DNA of 64,000 nt from Gymnothorax reevesii (Eukaryota; Chordata; Actinopteri; Anguilliformes; Muraenidae): NCBI GenBank assembly GCA_029721435.1, contig CM056587.1:18112667-18176666 (forward strand), written 5' to 3'. The notes beneath the pieces were generated by a model. That model was not told the origin of the DNA and ran no database searches. It saw nothing but the letters and a program-made list of their open reading frames with translations. Positions 1 to 11,515 of the stretch are shown in pieces; position 1 is the stretch's first letter, and each line of letters starts with the position of its first letter. A program made the translations under genes and the position numbers.

Positions 1-480
1 AAAACTTAAAGGAAATGGATAAAATCAACTTCGCTCACTATAAAAGATGGTTTGGCATTCTTAGCTCACGATACGTGAAAATGTGACATAAGTACTTTTA
101 GCACTAGGCTCTTCAACTGCATTCATTTTTTTGTATAACGTTCGTAACTGTTTAGAATGGCAAACGTTCAGCATGTACCGTAAACAACTGTAATTTGAAT
201 CTATGATACGAAGCACATCGCCGCATCTGAGGCAAATTCTCATGATGAGATGTAATCTGCTCGTCATTTTTTTCTTCCCCCGAAACCTCAAATGATTACG
301 GTTCAACTGTCAAATTCACGAAGCAGGAGGAACAGAAAGCTATGAACGAAATGCAGTTTGACTGACAAGAGGTCAAAGTTACAAATCCTCCAGAATTCTG
401 AAGTGTACAGCTGCCGCTGTCTGGCAGTTAATCAGAGAGAGAGAGGAGGGGGGTGTGGACAGTGGGGTCGGACTGGCGGA

Positions 481-600
481 TGAGGGGACAGGAGGGCGAA
501 ACTCGCACCCGTCGGTGAGCTTGCGGGGCAGACGGGGGGGTGAGGGGACAGGAGGGCGTGACTCTTACCCGTCGGCGAGCTCGCGGGGCAGGTTCGGGGG
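481..600 (-). repeat. 60-bp tandem duplication across the exon donor site
   Basis: Two direct copies of a 60-bp unit (541-600 and 481-540) agree at about 50 of 60 positions. The right copy holds the last 31 exon bases and the real donor (CGG|GTAAGAG). The left copy lies in the intron and holds a second, weaker GT (CGG|GTGCGAG, boundary 509/508). The frame stays open between the two donors. Use of the second would add exactly 20 codons, rich in Pro, Ser and Arg, without changing frame, provided the next exon starts in phase 0. Which donor is used cannot be seen from DNA. Confidence 0.85.
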
Positions 601-828
601 TGCTGGGGGAGGTGGACTCGTTGGGCGTCTCGGAGGTGGAGCTGAGGGAGGAGGTGCTGCTGGAGAGCTCCTTGTTGGGCCGCTTGATGGCGAACTGCAG
701 GATGGAGGACACCAGGTCTGTGGGGTCGCGGTGCTCCCCGCCCCGCTGAGACTCCCCCCGCTGCTTATGAGAGCGATCATTCGCTATCACCTGCCACAGG
801 GGCAGGCCGAACGCCTGCGGGACAAACT
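569..828 (-). CDS. arhgap6: ARHGAP6 coding exon (serine-rich linker before the RhoGAP domain)
   Basis: This 260-bp internal exon of a Rho GTPase-activating protein gene is read on the minus strand. The acceptor follows a C/T-rich tract ending GGACAG at 829-830. The first two bases (AG) complete a Glu codon with the G left by the previous exon, and 86 codons follow. The exon ends in phase 0 at donor CGG|GTAAGAG (569/568). The peptide contains [18 protein letters not shown], then a Ser/Thr-rich run with ETPNESTSP, and ends PAPRARRR. It closely matches the mammalian ARHGAP6 stretch just before the GAP domain, as I remember that protein. ARHGAP6 stimulates GTP hydrolysis on RhoA and affects actin organisation; the catalytic part would lie in exons left of this window. 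The donor region is duplicated in tandem (see 481-600). Confidence 0.9.
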
Positions 829-839
829 CTGTCCGAGGG

Positions 840-1175
840 GAGGGAGAGGAGAGAGGGAGTAAAATAGAGTGAGAGGAAGAGGGGGGAGTAAAGCAGAGAG
901 AGAGAGAGGGGGAGTAAAACAGAGGAAGAGAGGGAGAGGGGGAGTAAAATAGAGAGAGAGAGGGAGAGGGGGAGAGAGGAGATGGGACATGGGGTAGATG
1001 GGGAAAGAGGGGAAGGGTGAGATGGTGGAGAATGAATGAATGAATGAATAGAGGGGCAAAAGATGGAGGAGGGGAGAGGGGTGAGGAAGAGGTGGAGAGA
1101 GGGAGAGAGGTGGAGCGATGGAGGGAAAGGTCAGTAGAGATAAATGGGTACAGACAGAGTGAAAGAGAGACAGAC
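840..1175 (-). repeat. Polypurine/polypyrimidine tract beside an exon acceptor
   Basis: About 330 bp of almost pure purine on the plus strand, built from irregular GGGAGAG, GGAGTAAA and AGAGAG units and including a short (GAAT)n run near 1033-1050. On the transcribed minus strand this is a long C/T-rich tract directly upstream of the exon acceptor at 829. It contributes the acceptor polypyrimidine tract and is the kind of sequence that can form triplex DNA. It is low complexity, so long open frames across it on the minus strand are not evidence of coding. Confidence 0.8.
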
Positions 1176-3539
1176 AGAACAGGGTAAGGACACATATCAA
1201 AGACAAAGACCCTGCGCAGCACAACACCACACAGTCCAGGTCAAAGAAAGCAGCTGGAACTGAAAGTATGTCTGACAATAACATCCACAGTTAGCGCCAG
1301 AACAGTACGGAAATCAGATCACTGATTTTAGCAGAACTAAATGTATTCAAATGGCCTCTGCAAATGACTTACTTGAAAAGTCACTGATGATTTGTATCAG
1401 AGCACTGGTATTCAACACAGCCCATAATATGTTCACTACAAATGCAAGTGTGAAGACTGCTGTTGGACCTATCACTGCTTGATATAACCTTAAGACCATA
1501 GATATCAGAACCACAAATATCAAAATACATACAAGAAGTACAAATAAATCTTCAAAAATGCTTATAATGCCAGTTTCTTATAAAGTTCTGCCTCTGGTTT
1601 AATGTCATGACTGTTTAAGAACAGGTTACATAAAAGTCATAGCATTATACTCACTGAGCAGAGAAAAATCACACAATCAACTACAAATAAAATCCTGTAC
1701 AAATCAGCTACCGAACTGCCATCAGATGCAGTAATGAGATTAACAATTTTCACAGTTCCTTGCAATAGTTGGTGAATAAAATCACTCCCAAAGCTCACTG
1801 TTCGTGTCACACTCAGAAGGTTTGGGCAGCCAAAACAAAACAGTGTCATTGAGCTGCTGTAACTGATAGATCATATGGCAGGTTGCATAAAGTATTTCAA
1901 AAACACAAAAAAAAACAAAGCTAATCTGAGGATAAGGGGGAAATTGAGGATACGGAATTCAATTTATTCAATATATTGAAATTTATGTACATACAGACCG
2001 GTTTTGGTTTCAGTTATCCAACTCCCTGAAATGACTACATATCCCATGTCATGCTGCATTCGCGGAGCAAAGATCTTGATTCCATTTATCATTTTATAAA
2101 AACATTACATTGCACTTTGCGACCGTCATGAGACAGGATTGCGAAGTCCTTCCTATCTGCAGATCTGCTTCAGCAATCCAGTAAAGGAAAAGTTCGGAAG
2201 GCTAAACTGAGCAAGAGAATGAATAACGAACTCCACTGACTGTAACCCTGTCTGTTTTAGCAAAATACTCCGGCCACACAGTCAACCATCAAACTCGCAT
2301 TCCTTCAACACACATTTCTGTACGGGGTCGAGACTCGCGGCCGTCGGAGCAGCTCTTCATGAAGAGGGGTCACAGTCAATGACTTTGCTCCTTGTTATGT
2401 TGGGCGAAAACAGCTGAGGACGCCTAATGCCCGGAAAGAGCGGCGTATCTGTGGCGAAACGGATCAAAGGATCCATTTTCCGCCTCCGGGAGCCCAATCA
2501 GCCGGAGTGTGAGAACAGAGAGCCCAGCTGTGAGAGAATAAAGGTCCATAAGAGCCGGCCGCAATCCCACAAACCCTCTCTCCCACGGCTCCAACAGGCT
2601 ATCTTTACTCTCCAGCGCACTGGAAAAACCAACAGTGATGCTATCGCTGGCGCTGGAGGGAGATAGTCGCGTCGCCATTTTATCATCACTCCAGCAATGG
2701 GATGGCTAATGTCTCCATAAGAATGGCCATAAATGTGTGTCTGTAGCCGCGGTAGCGTATGCCCACATGCAGTAGATTTGAGAGGTGCATACATACGTGT
2801 GTAAGTGTGTTAATATGTGACTGTATTACTGGTCAACCCTGTTGGTTTTACACTCTGCTTACCGCACCCTGACAAAAGAGGCAACTCAAATCCACAGGCT
2901 AAGACTGAGATTATACTCCCTAACAGTGTCAATAGGAAATGGATACCAGAGAGTACATCTATTGCAGACATAGGGGCGACACCCAGTACGGTCCACCCGA
3001 CTTCCCTCCCCTCCTCAGCCCCAATCTCCCCTGACCTCACATGCTCTGCTGAGCCACTGCTGTAAGAGCCACATCCTCCCTTATTTTTCGAGAATAAAAC
3101 CTAATAATACGTTTCTGACAACACTCGATCCAGCCAAAGATCCTAGAACAAACCTCTGCTCCTTTCATGTGGTTCCAGGACAGAGCAAGAGTCCACACAA
3201 GGACAAAGAGCTGTACAATCCTCAAATAAAAATATAATGTTAACCGGAACAGTGGGATCACTTTTATAAGTTACAGCGCGGAATACCAAAGAATAAGTCA
3301 ACTTCAAAAAAAAACAGTCCAGACTTTCTTCTTTTACGAGAGGGAGGGCTTTTGCTTTTTTTCAGAGGAGAGGGTGGGGTGGGGGGTGGGGTTCTTTACA
3401 TCTTGTCACCCCGCAAAGCGAAAGCGCTGCACCAAAATTGAAAAGACAACAGAGAATAAAGTACACCCACTCATCCTTGAGCCATGTATCGCTGTCAGTA
3501 CTGCGTGGGATCATTCACGTCAGCCGCACTCAATCGTAC
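1176..3539. other. arhgap6: Intron between the 72-bp and 260-bp exons
   Basis: With the purine tract this makes a 2.7-kb intron. Most is AT-rich with no recognised repeat. A relatively CpG-rich patch at about 2330-2760 contains a GCCATTTT motif near 2674 and CCAAT-type strings. It could be an internal regulatory island, but nothing here proves a promoter. A T-rich run and a GGGTGGGG-type stretch lie at about 3300-3395. Confidence 0.5.
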
Positions 3540-3611
3540 CTCTGTCTTTATTCTTCTCCTTCGCCAAGGAATCCAACTTCCTCCTCAGTGACTTTTTACG
3601 CTTCTGTCCAT
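3540..3611 (-). CDS. arhgap6: ARHGAP6 coding exon (basic segment)
   Basis: This short exon of 72 bp, phase 1 in and phase 1 out, is read on the minus strand. The acceptor is TTTTTGTGTTCAG|AT and the donor AGAG|GTACGA (3540/3539). With the G from the upstream exon it encodes DGQKRKKSLRRKLDSL followed by AKEKNKDR, a strongly basic peptide almost identical to the corresponding stretch of mammalian ARHGAP6 as I recall it. Such Lys/Arg clusters in Rho regulators often act in membrane or nuclear targeting; that is inference here. Oddly, the acceptor with its branch-point-like and pyrimidine sequence, plus the first 8 exon bases, is the final unit of a six-copy tandem repeat extending upstream to 3848. 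Five further in-frame acceptors are therefore available. Confidence 0.9.
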
Positions 3612-3848
3612 CTGAACACAAAAAGAAAGCACAGGTTATACACCTCTGTCCATCTGAACACAAAAAGAAAGCACAGGTTATACACCTCTGTCCATCTGAA
3701 CACAAAAAGAAAGCACAGGTTATACACCTCTGTCCATCTGGACACAAAAAGAAAGCACAGGTTATACACCTCTGTCCATCTGAACACAAAAAGAAAGCAC
3801 AGGTTATACACCTCTGTCCATCTGAACACTAAAAGAAAGCACAGGTAG
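3604..3848 (-). repeat. 42-bp minisatellite of repeated 3' splice sites
   Basis: Six head-to-tail copies of a 42-bp unit start at 3604, 3646, 3688, 3730, 3772 and 3814; the last is partial. Copies are nearly identical: copy 4 has one G for A and copy 6 a T for A. On the minus strand each unit contains a TATAAC branch-point-like string, the pyrimidine run CTTTCTTTTTGTGTTCAG and the exon start ATGGACAG. The true exon boundary is the AG before 3611; equivalent AGs precede 3653, 3695, 3737, 3779 and 3821. Because 42 is divisible by 3 and the frame stays open, each extra unit included would add 14 residues (DGQRCITCAFFLCS). Confidence 0.95.
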
Positions 3849-6800
3849 AACACTCTGTTCCGATATTTCAGTTTGAAAGAAATTTGTACACTTCCGTACA
3901 AAGTTCAACTCACTGACTTTTGTATATGAGTTTCTACATCATTTGAACACTGTTAGCAGAGATCCACCATCCAGACAGTCAGAAGACCTCATTTAGATCT
4001 CCTTTAACTGCTAATTAGTTGAGTCAGGAGTACCCAATTTCAGAAAGTAGAACTACATAATGATATAACTCTGGAAACGGGTTTGCTAAGCACTGGTGTG
4101 TGAGACCCCAAAATAATGTGAGTATTGATACAAGTCCAACAAAAAAATCTGACATCCTAATAAATGCTCCTGTAGGAATTTGGATCCAAGGCATTACTCA
4201 ACAATTCATGTAACATCATGCTGCCAAATAGCAGATATTAACACATTTCCTCAGAATCCCGATCTTGACCTAATCAGAAATGAAATGGGGTTAAACATTA
4301 CAAATGACAAGCTTTTTAGACACAAATCCCAGTCTTAGCCAAGACACACTGGAGAGAGCGAAAAACATTAATAGCTTAGTCAGGGCTCATTGAAATAAAG
4401 GGGTAAATAGTTCACTAAAAGTCGGTTATGCTGCATGATCTCACTTCCATTTCCGCTCATACTTCAAACTAAAAACTTCCTGACTGCCTGAGGCACACAG
4501 CAGCGACACTACAAAGCAGCAGACTGTACTGCTGGCATTGAAGAGTAGATTTTCTGGAATGTTTTTGTCAGTGTTCGATAGCCCCACTGATTGCAGTGAT
4601 TGATGCACAGCATTTCTATGCCAAGCATCCTACAATACTACAGCTAAACATTCGGATGACGCAGGTCAAAGCTTGCAATTCAAGGGGAGCAAGAGTTTAC
4701 AGATCTAAGGCGGGCTCCACAGTTTCAATAGTCACCCAAAAGAATAGATTCTGCCAGGGATGTACCAACATTCACAGGAAATCACTATGTCCAATGAGAG
4801 AGGTGACAGTTAAATGAACAGTACAATCTCTCCTGAAGTACTCCGTGGCCCACAGTGAGGGATGCACAGAATTCAGTAGTGTGTAGAAAAATGCATTAGT
4901 GACAGGGGAAGACTCCAGGCTCAGGGATACCAGTCAGACCAAATACAGGAAGTAAAACTGCTGAGAAATCCATATTATAACTAGAAGGCACACAGAAAGT
5001 GCATGACTTCTGCTGTTGTGAAATTAGTTGGCGGAGGAAGTCAGATTTGGATTTTTCCAAGCATAAAGTACAAAAATATTTGTACAAGGAAGAAATTGGT
5101 CACGTGAGACATATGCACAACAGTGCCGTCTTTACGAGCGTAAAAACTCTTTCAGATCCTGGATCAAGAATATGAGTCAGATCTTCACCAAAATTAAGTC
5201 ACTTCCTCCTCAGCACAGTATCCATCAACACATTAAATTTTATTAACATCCATCCAGAACTTTTTGATGTCCCATTAACTGATGCACGAACAAACAAATG
5301 CCCTTGAAAACATTTGCTCCAGGCAGAGGTAGAAAGATTGAACAAATCTACTTTTGACAACACCCAAGTATAAAATTAGCTGATTAATTTAGGAAATTGA
5401 TCATAAGCGTGTTGCCAAGCATCATTTACCTTATAACGTGGTGAAACTCAAATGGTTTAACAGCAGCAATTACAAACCAGTCAAAATTTAATATAGTACA
5501 CATGTAGATGTATTACATTCAATAATCTTGCCCCAACGTAATTTTTGCAAACAAAGACTCAAGGCCCTGTGTATTAGTTACAATCCTGTGTTTGAAAGCC
5601 TTTCTGTAAGCAATTTGGATCGGTCTCAGTATATTTACACGTGTCTCCTGAAACACGCCCATTTTCTCCAGCAGTGCGGCGACATGCAGGTTTGGATAAC
5701 TGAAACTCTAAAGGTAAGACAATGTCAGTATTTCTCTGTTCAGTTGTTCGGTGACATTTGTATCGTGGTTTAACTTTGCTTTTCCATGACTTTGTGCCAG
5801 TTTGTTCCAGTTAATGATTCAACCGATCTTGTGCCTTGGTTTTCATTCCCTTGTGTTTGTCTTGCCTCCTTTCTCATCATCCTAAGCTTTTCTGTTGCAT
5901 TCATCATTCGGTTTCTTTTGAATTGCTGCGCTTCCCTGTTTCTTTTCTACCGTCCTATTAACTGCCCGATTATCTTGTTATCTCGCGCCCCCCTCCTCGC
6001 ATTGCTTCCTTACCTGTGTCTTGTTTGCTTGCTTAAATTGCACATTTACACCCTTCCTGTTTTCTGCCTCGTTGCCTGTTTGTCAGTTAACTTTGGTCCT
6101 GCATCGCCACTAGCTGTTTCTGGTCCACCCACCTGCCTCCCTCTGACCTGTTTTTCCCCATTTACCATTTCTGGATCCTGTGTTGCTTCTGGCTGCGTAA
6201 GAGTGCATTTTACTCACCCATTACTTGTTTTTGCTTGATTCCTTGAATCTTGATTCAACCTTGATTCTTTGACAGTGTTTTGGAACAGCATTCTGCCCTC
6301 TCTGTTTTTTTATCTGATTTTTATCCATTCTTTTGGCTCGTAATTCCGTACCACATTCTTGCCCTCTGGTTTTGACCCTGCCAGTTTTGACTCAGTATTT
6401 TTGCTTTGCCCTGCTCCCACATAAAATGCAGTTTATTTTTGATCTGCGGTCAGCACTTGACTCCCTGAGCAGCTCCTGTCAGAGAGTGCAACTCAACAGC
6501 ATTCATCTTGTAATGGGTAGGTAAATTCTAGCCTCTTGTCCAATGACCACCAGTCAGTGGTACAAATAACAGAAGAATTAAAAGATTAAGAAAAATGATG
6601 CACATGTATATTTGAATTACATACAAAATCTGAGTTTACAGTACAAAGGGCTTTGCAATCCATTTCTATTCGCATGTCAAAACTAGTAATAATGTCTTCA
6701 TTCATTGCAGCAACCTTTCTAATGGTTCAGTGGATCAAACAAGCTACAAACTCATCCTTCAACAAAGCTGTGACAAAACTAGCTTTGACAGCCAACTACA

Positions 6801-7849
6801 ATAAATACAAATAATTCCCAACTCTCAATTCAATGACCTGTATGTTTAGATATGCAGCTACCTCAAATTCCACTGTCACAAGACCATTTGCCGATAAAGT
6901 AGACAGCCTTGTCCAAAGTACATTATTTTTTTCTGCTTTCTAAAGTCGCTCCAAGCGTGGGGCTGGTCATGTAACCATTTTCAGTGGAAGCCCCTGCCTC
7001 AACCTGATGTCAAATTTTTCTTATCGTTTCAGTTAACTCTGATAAAATATGAGTGCATAATCCAACAGATAGTTGTCTTCTTTTTTTTTTTTTTACCATC
7101 AACTTCAAAAAAAGCCAGAGGGCACTTCTCAAAGGCAGAGTGCAATGACTCAGTTCATTAAATTAAGTTGTTGCAAAAAAAAAAAAAATCTGAAAAGATT
7201 ATATTGCAGGAGCAAACAGCTGCTTCTTTGGGTATGCATATACCTTCATGTCTGTGTACTTGGAAGGCACCACTACAATTATTTAGGTTTGTGCTGAGGT
7301 GTTTCAAACCACAGTGCTGTGCAGTGTAAGAGTTAGATGAACTCTTTGAGTTCATATGAGTCTACTTTGGCAAGACTGGTTACCCAAACTCTGTGAGAGT
7401 TGACTTATCACTAGGCATTTTTCCATGTAAAGCTGATACCCAGTTTACATACTCCTACTTACTGGGAACAGGTCCATCGAAAATATGGTTGGGACAGCCA
7501 TACTTTAATCATGTGTAAGACCACAAATTTGTGATTAGAATGTTCTTAACAAGTTATTCAGCAGATATAAAAATAACTTCTCGAGTCGAGAAAAACAAAC
7601 GAAAAAAACAGTCCTAAAAAGGAGCTGTTCAAAGGGTTAAAAGCCTGGCATTTGGACATAACTGGAAGGCTGAGTATTCTGGAACAGATTTACACCTGGA
7701 AATAATTTTGACTGACCGCACAGGTTTCAAGGGTAAGTGAAACTGACTATTTTCAGATGGACTGGATTACAGAAAAGAAAAAAGAAAAAAACTCCTTTGT
7801 TTTTCTCTCTGGGTGAAAATCTATAATCTGTCCAACAATTGTGGTTACA
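3849..7849. other. arhgap6: Intron sequence, mostly unrecognised
   Basis: Left part of the 7.9-kb intron between the 160-bp and 72-bp exons. It is AT-rich, with A and T runs near 7080-7095 and 7176-7188. Nothing coding is recognisable apart from the pyrimidine-rich, repeat-like stretch at 5790-6490, listed separately. Confidence 0.4.
5790..6490 (+). repeat. C/T-rich dispersed-repeat-like stretch
   Basis: A plus-strand stretch dominated by TTGCCT, CTGTTT and TTTTGACC-like strings, ending with an ATAAAATGCAGTTTATTTTTGATCTGC section. This resembles the pyrimidine-rich 3' region and polyadenylation end of interspersed repeats common in fish genomes. A 150-codon open frame lies inside (5786-6238), but its composition is simply that of the pyrimidine bias. 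The family is not identified. Confidence 0.35.
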
Positions 7850-8160
7850 CTGTGCTAGCCGCATGCTAAATAAATTGTAGCCACAATATGCCAGTTGTGT
7901 TTTACACCAATCCTATCTATCCTCTCTGTTTGTGTTATGCTATGCTTGTGTTTCACAAAGATTTTAGCCATGCTGCGCGAGTTAAATCAGACTGAAGATA
8001 TGTACTGTAGTGATGGTTGTGTCTTGGACACTGTGTAACCACACTGTACTAGTTGTGTTTCACAGAGATTATAACCATACTGCTCTACTTATGTTCGAAA
8101 GAGATTATAACCATGCTGTGTTAGTTGTGTTTTACAGAGATTGTTGCCATGCTGTGAACA
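7850..8160 (+). repeat. Degenerate ~40-bp tandem repeat
   Basis: Four or five decayed copies of a unit of roughly 35-45 bp containing TTGTGTTTCACAGAGATTAT followed by AACCATGCTGTG. The best-preserved units lie between 7948 and 8160. Spacing varies and the copies are diverged, indicating an old minisatellite. Confidence 0.6.
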
Positions 8161-10289
8161 CGCCATGCCGGCTACCTTCAATACTGTGCTGCTGTTACAT
8201 GCTGTAGAAATCAGCTAAAAAAGCTCCCTGGCTGTGCAGCTACACAGCTGGAGAGGCCAGACAGTGTAAGAGGGAGGGCTGGACTGACAGAGTCAGCCTG
8301 ACAGGAAACAGGCCCTCTCTGCACTGTGAGGCCCACAAACACAGGCCTCAAAGCTGCAGCCGAATCTCTGTTGTCGCCATGCGAGCCACTGTTACCGCTG
8401 CATAATTAAGGCTACTGCAGTATACCGATAAAAGTTGTCCCAAGGCCTTTGGGAGTCCAATACAAAAATAATTTGGGGGCACCTTGAAAATATTAGCAGC
8501 TTCTGATTCTTGTACTACATCAATTCAGGGCCCATCGTACAGTGCCAGAACTTCCTAGTGAGAGATGACCTCAGCTCCAAACTTGGGCCTCGGCACTCAC
8601 AAATAAGCAATGTTTATAGTCAACCTACTGAACTTCTTTAGGTGTTACCAGCAGCATATCTTCAGCCTGCTGATAAAACCTTGAATCTTCAAAATGATAA
8701 ACTTTACAGGAATATAAAAAATAAATATAAAATAAAAAATAAATAAAATATAAATATAATTTCAAATATTAACAAAAAAATTTTTTTTTTTTATTTTGTA
8801 TGTAAGAATAGTGGACATACGAGTTTTAGTTTCTGATCAATTTGGAGGTTTTATCAGCAGGCCGACGATATTTTGTGTCAACATCCCTAATTTTGTGCAG
8901 CAAATGCACAATTTATGAGAGCCAATATGGGAGCCTTTCTAAACTGGGTTCTAATGTAAGCAAGGCAAAATGTGTTTGAAATTAAAAATAAAAATGTTCT
9001 CATCGTCCAGAATTGTTATAGATTGCAATAAAAAAGCAATCCGGAAAACCTATTTGAACTGAAGTGTGGCATGTGCTTTCACAGATAAAGAACTTAAAAA
9101 AGACTCTCAATTATGTACAGTATAGTCACTGAAAGTTAAATCTCGGAGACTCCAGTTCAAGTACAATTTAAAGATTTAGGAAGGAGATCCCTCAATACGA
9201 CCCCATACAGCACAACTACAGCAGCATCTCTCCTCTTTCAGCGCATGCTAAAATTACACCCATAGTTCATAGTATTCATTACATCCTTACTGTAAATTCA
9301 CCAGCGTTGCCTACAGTCATTGCATTTTTGAATGTAGAGGACTATAAAACTTAATCAATGAATTAATTTGGGCATGAAGATTATGACTCCATAGCCAGTG
9401 AGCTCTAAAATTACTAAGGAATTTTAGAGTTAGTCATATGAACTTGTGTTCCTGTAGTCAGCAGCTTATCTTTCAGTGCATAGACTACAGATTATAAAAA
9501 ATCCACCAAGACTAGTTCAATAGAAAGCCATTTAATGTCATTTGATGATAGCCAAAAATTGAAATACGTGGTGGTTCTCCTCCTCTGTCCACGGAGGATC
9601 AGTGTATGCCAGTGTTTGTTCCAGCCACAATGTCAATCCCAGGGTTTAAGGAGGCAGTTCATTTTTCCTAAGCTAAGTTCTCCCAGGAGTTTGGGAACCA
9701 CTGGTTTCAAGGATAATGGATTGGATAAATTCAGGATGGGAAGATGCAGAGACTTCCTCCTCAGCCTGGGAATGTGCGATCCATTAGCACCCCGCTGAGG
9801 ATCTGTTCGGGCCATGAGTTATTTCACCACAGCACTTCCACAGTCATGGCAGCTCTCCCATTACCAACACCAGCTGCAGCTGCCAATGCTCAGTACCGCA
9901 CACGAGCACGTCAGAAATGATCAAAAGTCCACGAGGATCATCCAGATCAAAGCTAGGAAAGCACACGACCAAATACATCATCCTGGAGAGGGGGAAAACT
10001 CTGCCCTGGTGGAAACTAGGGCATCAAAAATTCCCAAACAGAATTATTTTTGACTATCCTGTGTCAAGAATAACAATTCCAGTAGAGGGTAAATGCTTGA
10101 GCAACAATCAAGAAATTTACTGATAAGACACGTAGATTGATTGGTTGACTGGCAGGCTCATTTCCAGAGAGACAAGTTAGACACCACATGAGTACGTCAT
10201 GCACTTGGTTGACAGGTTAAGATAAGAGAAAATATGCACTATCACACCCCCTTGGACGAAGTGTCTTCTCCACTGAACCTGTTTAAATT
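8161..10289. other. arhgap6: Intron sequence, unrecognised
   Basis: AT-rich intronic DNA with an A/T homopolymer-rich stretch at 8700-8800. Short GGGAACCACTGG and CCAGGAG-like strings at about 9595-9720 resemble ends of fish MITEs, but no matching partner end was found. Confidence 0.35.
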
Positions 10290-10655
10290 ACATAAGATTA
10301 GTTGGAAGCTAAGAGGCAGCATCTGAGGACCAGCTCCAGTTCTGAGGTCAATACCTTGGTCAAGAGCAATGGGAGGAGACTGAGCCACCTGATACGGACG
10401 TCTTTCAGTTTAGGAGAAAACAATTCATCAACATACACAACAGGCCCAAAGCCTGGAATCAAAATCAAAGGAGGTTTTGCAGGATATAGGCAAATATGTA
10501 CCCACTTGCGAGACTGTCCAGAAAGTAGATTTGAAATGTGAAATTTGCATACAGGAAGTGAACTGTGACCTATTTAGTGATTTCAAGATTTTTGTGCGGA
10601 ACTCCTGTAATGTAGGAGCATTTCCACGCGCATAATGTGACAAGAACTCCCATGA

Positions 10656-10892
10656 TTGGGACGAAGCAGCTGCGCGGTCACAGGAAAGCCACTTGTTACT
10701 GAGGCCAACGGGAGAAAACAACTTCAGTTTGCAAGTGATTATAAAGACTGGACTGTGAAGCAATGGAAAAAGGTCCTGTGGCTTGATGAGTGCAGATTTA
10801 CCCTATTCAAGAGCGATAGGTGCCTCAGGTTAAGAAAGGAAGCCCATAGGGCAATGCATTCATCATGCATGGTACGTAGTAACACTGCATGA
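10656..10892 (+). pseudogene. Tc1/mariner transposase remnant (middle part)
   Basis: A plus-strand reading encodes KPLVTEANGRKQLQFASDY, then DWTVKQWKKVLWLDECRFTLF, matching the middle of Tc1-family transposases, where a conserved W-S-D-E-S-x-F-x-L-F block carries the second catalytic Asp. Here the block reads WLDECRFTLF, so the Asp is kept and its neighbours are changed. The frame then decays into unrelated residues and stops. No N-terminal helix-turn-helix, no terminal DPN/NPIE block and no inverted repeats were found nearby, so this is an old truncated copy within the intron. Confidence 0.75.
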
Positions 10893-11124
10893 GATTGTCA
10901 AACAACGCCACGATGAATATGAACCGTGATCAGAGATAAAGACGGTCCAAAAAATATTAGAGTAAGCAACTTATACAACATATTTGGCCAGGCAGTGTAA
11001 TTATAACCTCAGTATGACTCACAGTGGTAGGCCTATGTCTATGTGATCAATTATTTAATTAACCGAAAGAAACACTCATTACAGGAGAGAAAAGTATTCA
11101 TTGGAAACAGAAAAACACAAATAG

Positions 11125-11423
11125 GGCTTTTCCACTAGTACCTACTCGCTCTACTCGACTCTACTCGGTTTTTAGGGTTTTCCATTAGGTGATAGTACCT
11201 GGTACTAGGTACTTTTTAGTACCTACTCGGCCGGGGTTCTAAGCGAGCTGAGTCGAGCCGATAATGTGACATCAACAGACTGCAGGCCGCTGATTGGTCA
11301 GGGAGAGATGTTTGCTATGATGACCCCACCCACGTTGAGGTGGTACTCAACTGTAATTGGAAACGACCGACACCGAGTAGAGTCAGGCGAATTTAGATGA
11401 GTAGTGCTGTGTAATGGAAAAGC
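11125..11423. mobile_element. Small MITE with TTTTCCA-type inverted ends
   Basis: A 300-bp unit begins GGGCTTTTCCACTAGTACC and ends GTGTAATGGAAAAGC, so the ends are short inverted repeats (GCTTTTCCA / TGGAAAAGC). The interior is full of TACTCG/CGAGTA strings in both orientations. This matches the look of non-autonomous DNA elements abundant in fish. I could not define a target duplication, so the superfamily is open. It lies about 90 bp downstream of an ARHGAP6 exon donor. Confidence 0.6.
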
Positions 11424-11515
11424 AGCAAAAGTTAGATGAATAAAGAGGTGAAAAGAGTGTGGTCGCCCTTTCGTTTGAAAAGTAAGGCATGTAAAAGGAT
11501 TATTCTGTCCTGTAC

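Noticed and set aside
428..1222. 264-codon minus-strand open frame
   Set aside because: Only 569-828 of it is a real exon. The rest reads through a C/T-rich intron tract on one side and past the donor on the other.
3604..3848. CRISPR-like array
   Set aside because: The repeats are contiguous with no unique spacers, in a vertebrate intron.
3374..3901. Several overlapping open frames with repeated 14-residue peptides
   Set aside because: They arise because the 42-bp repeat is a multiple of three and lacks stops in several frames. Only the minus frame joined to the exon has a biological reading.
5786..6238. 150-codon plus-strand open frame with hydrophobic segments
   Set aside because: Composition follows the local pyrimidine bias. 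No family resemblance or splice context was found, and it looks like part of an interspersed repeat.
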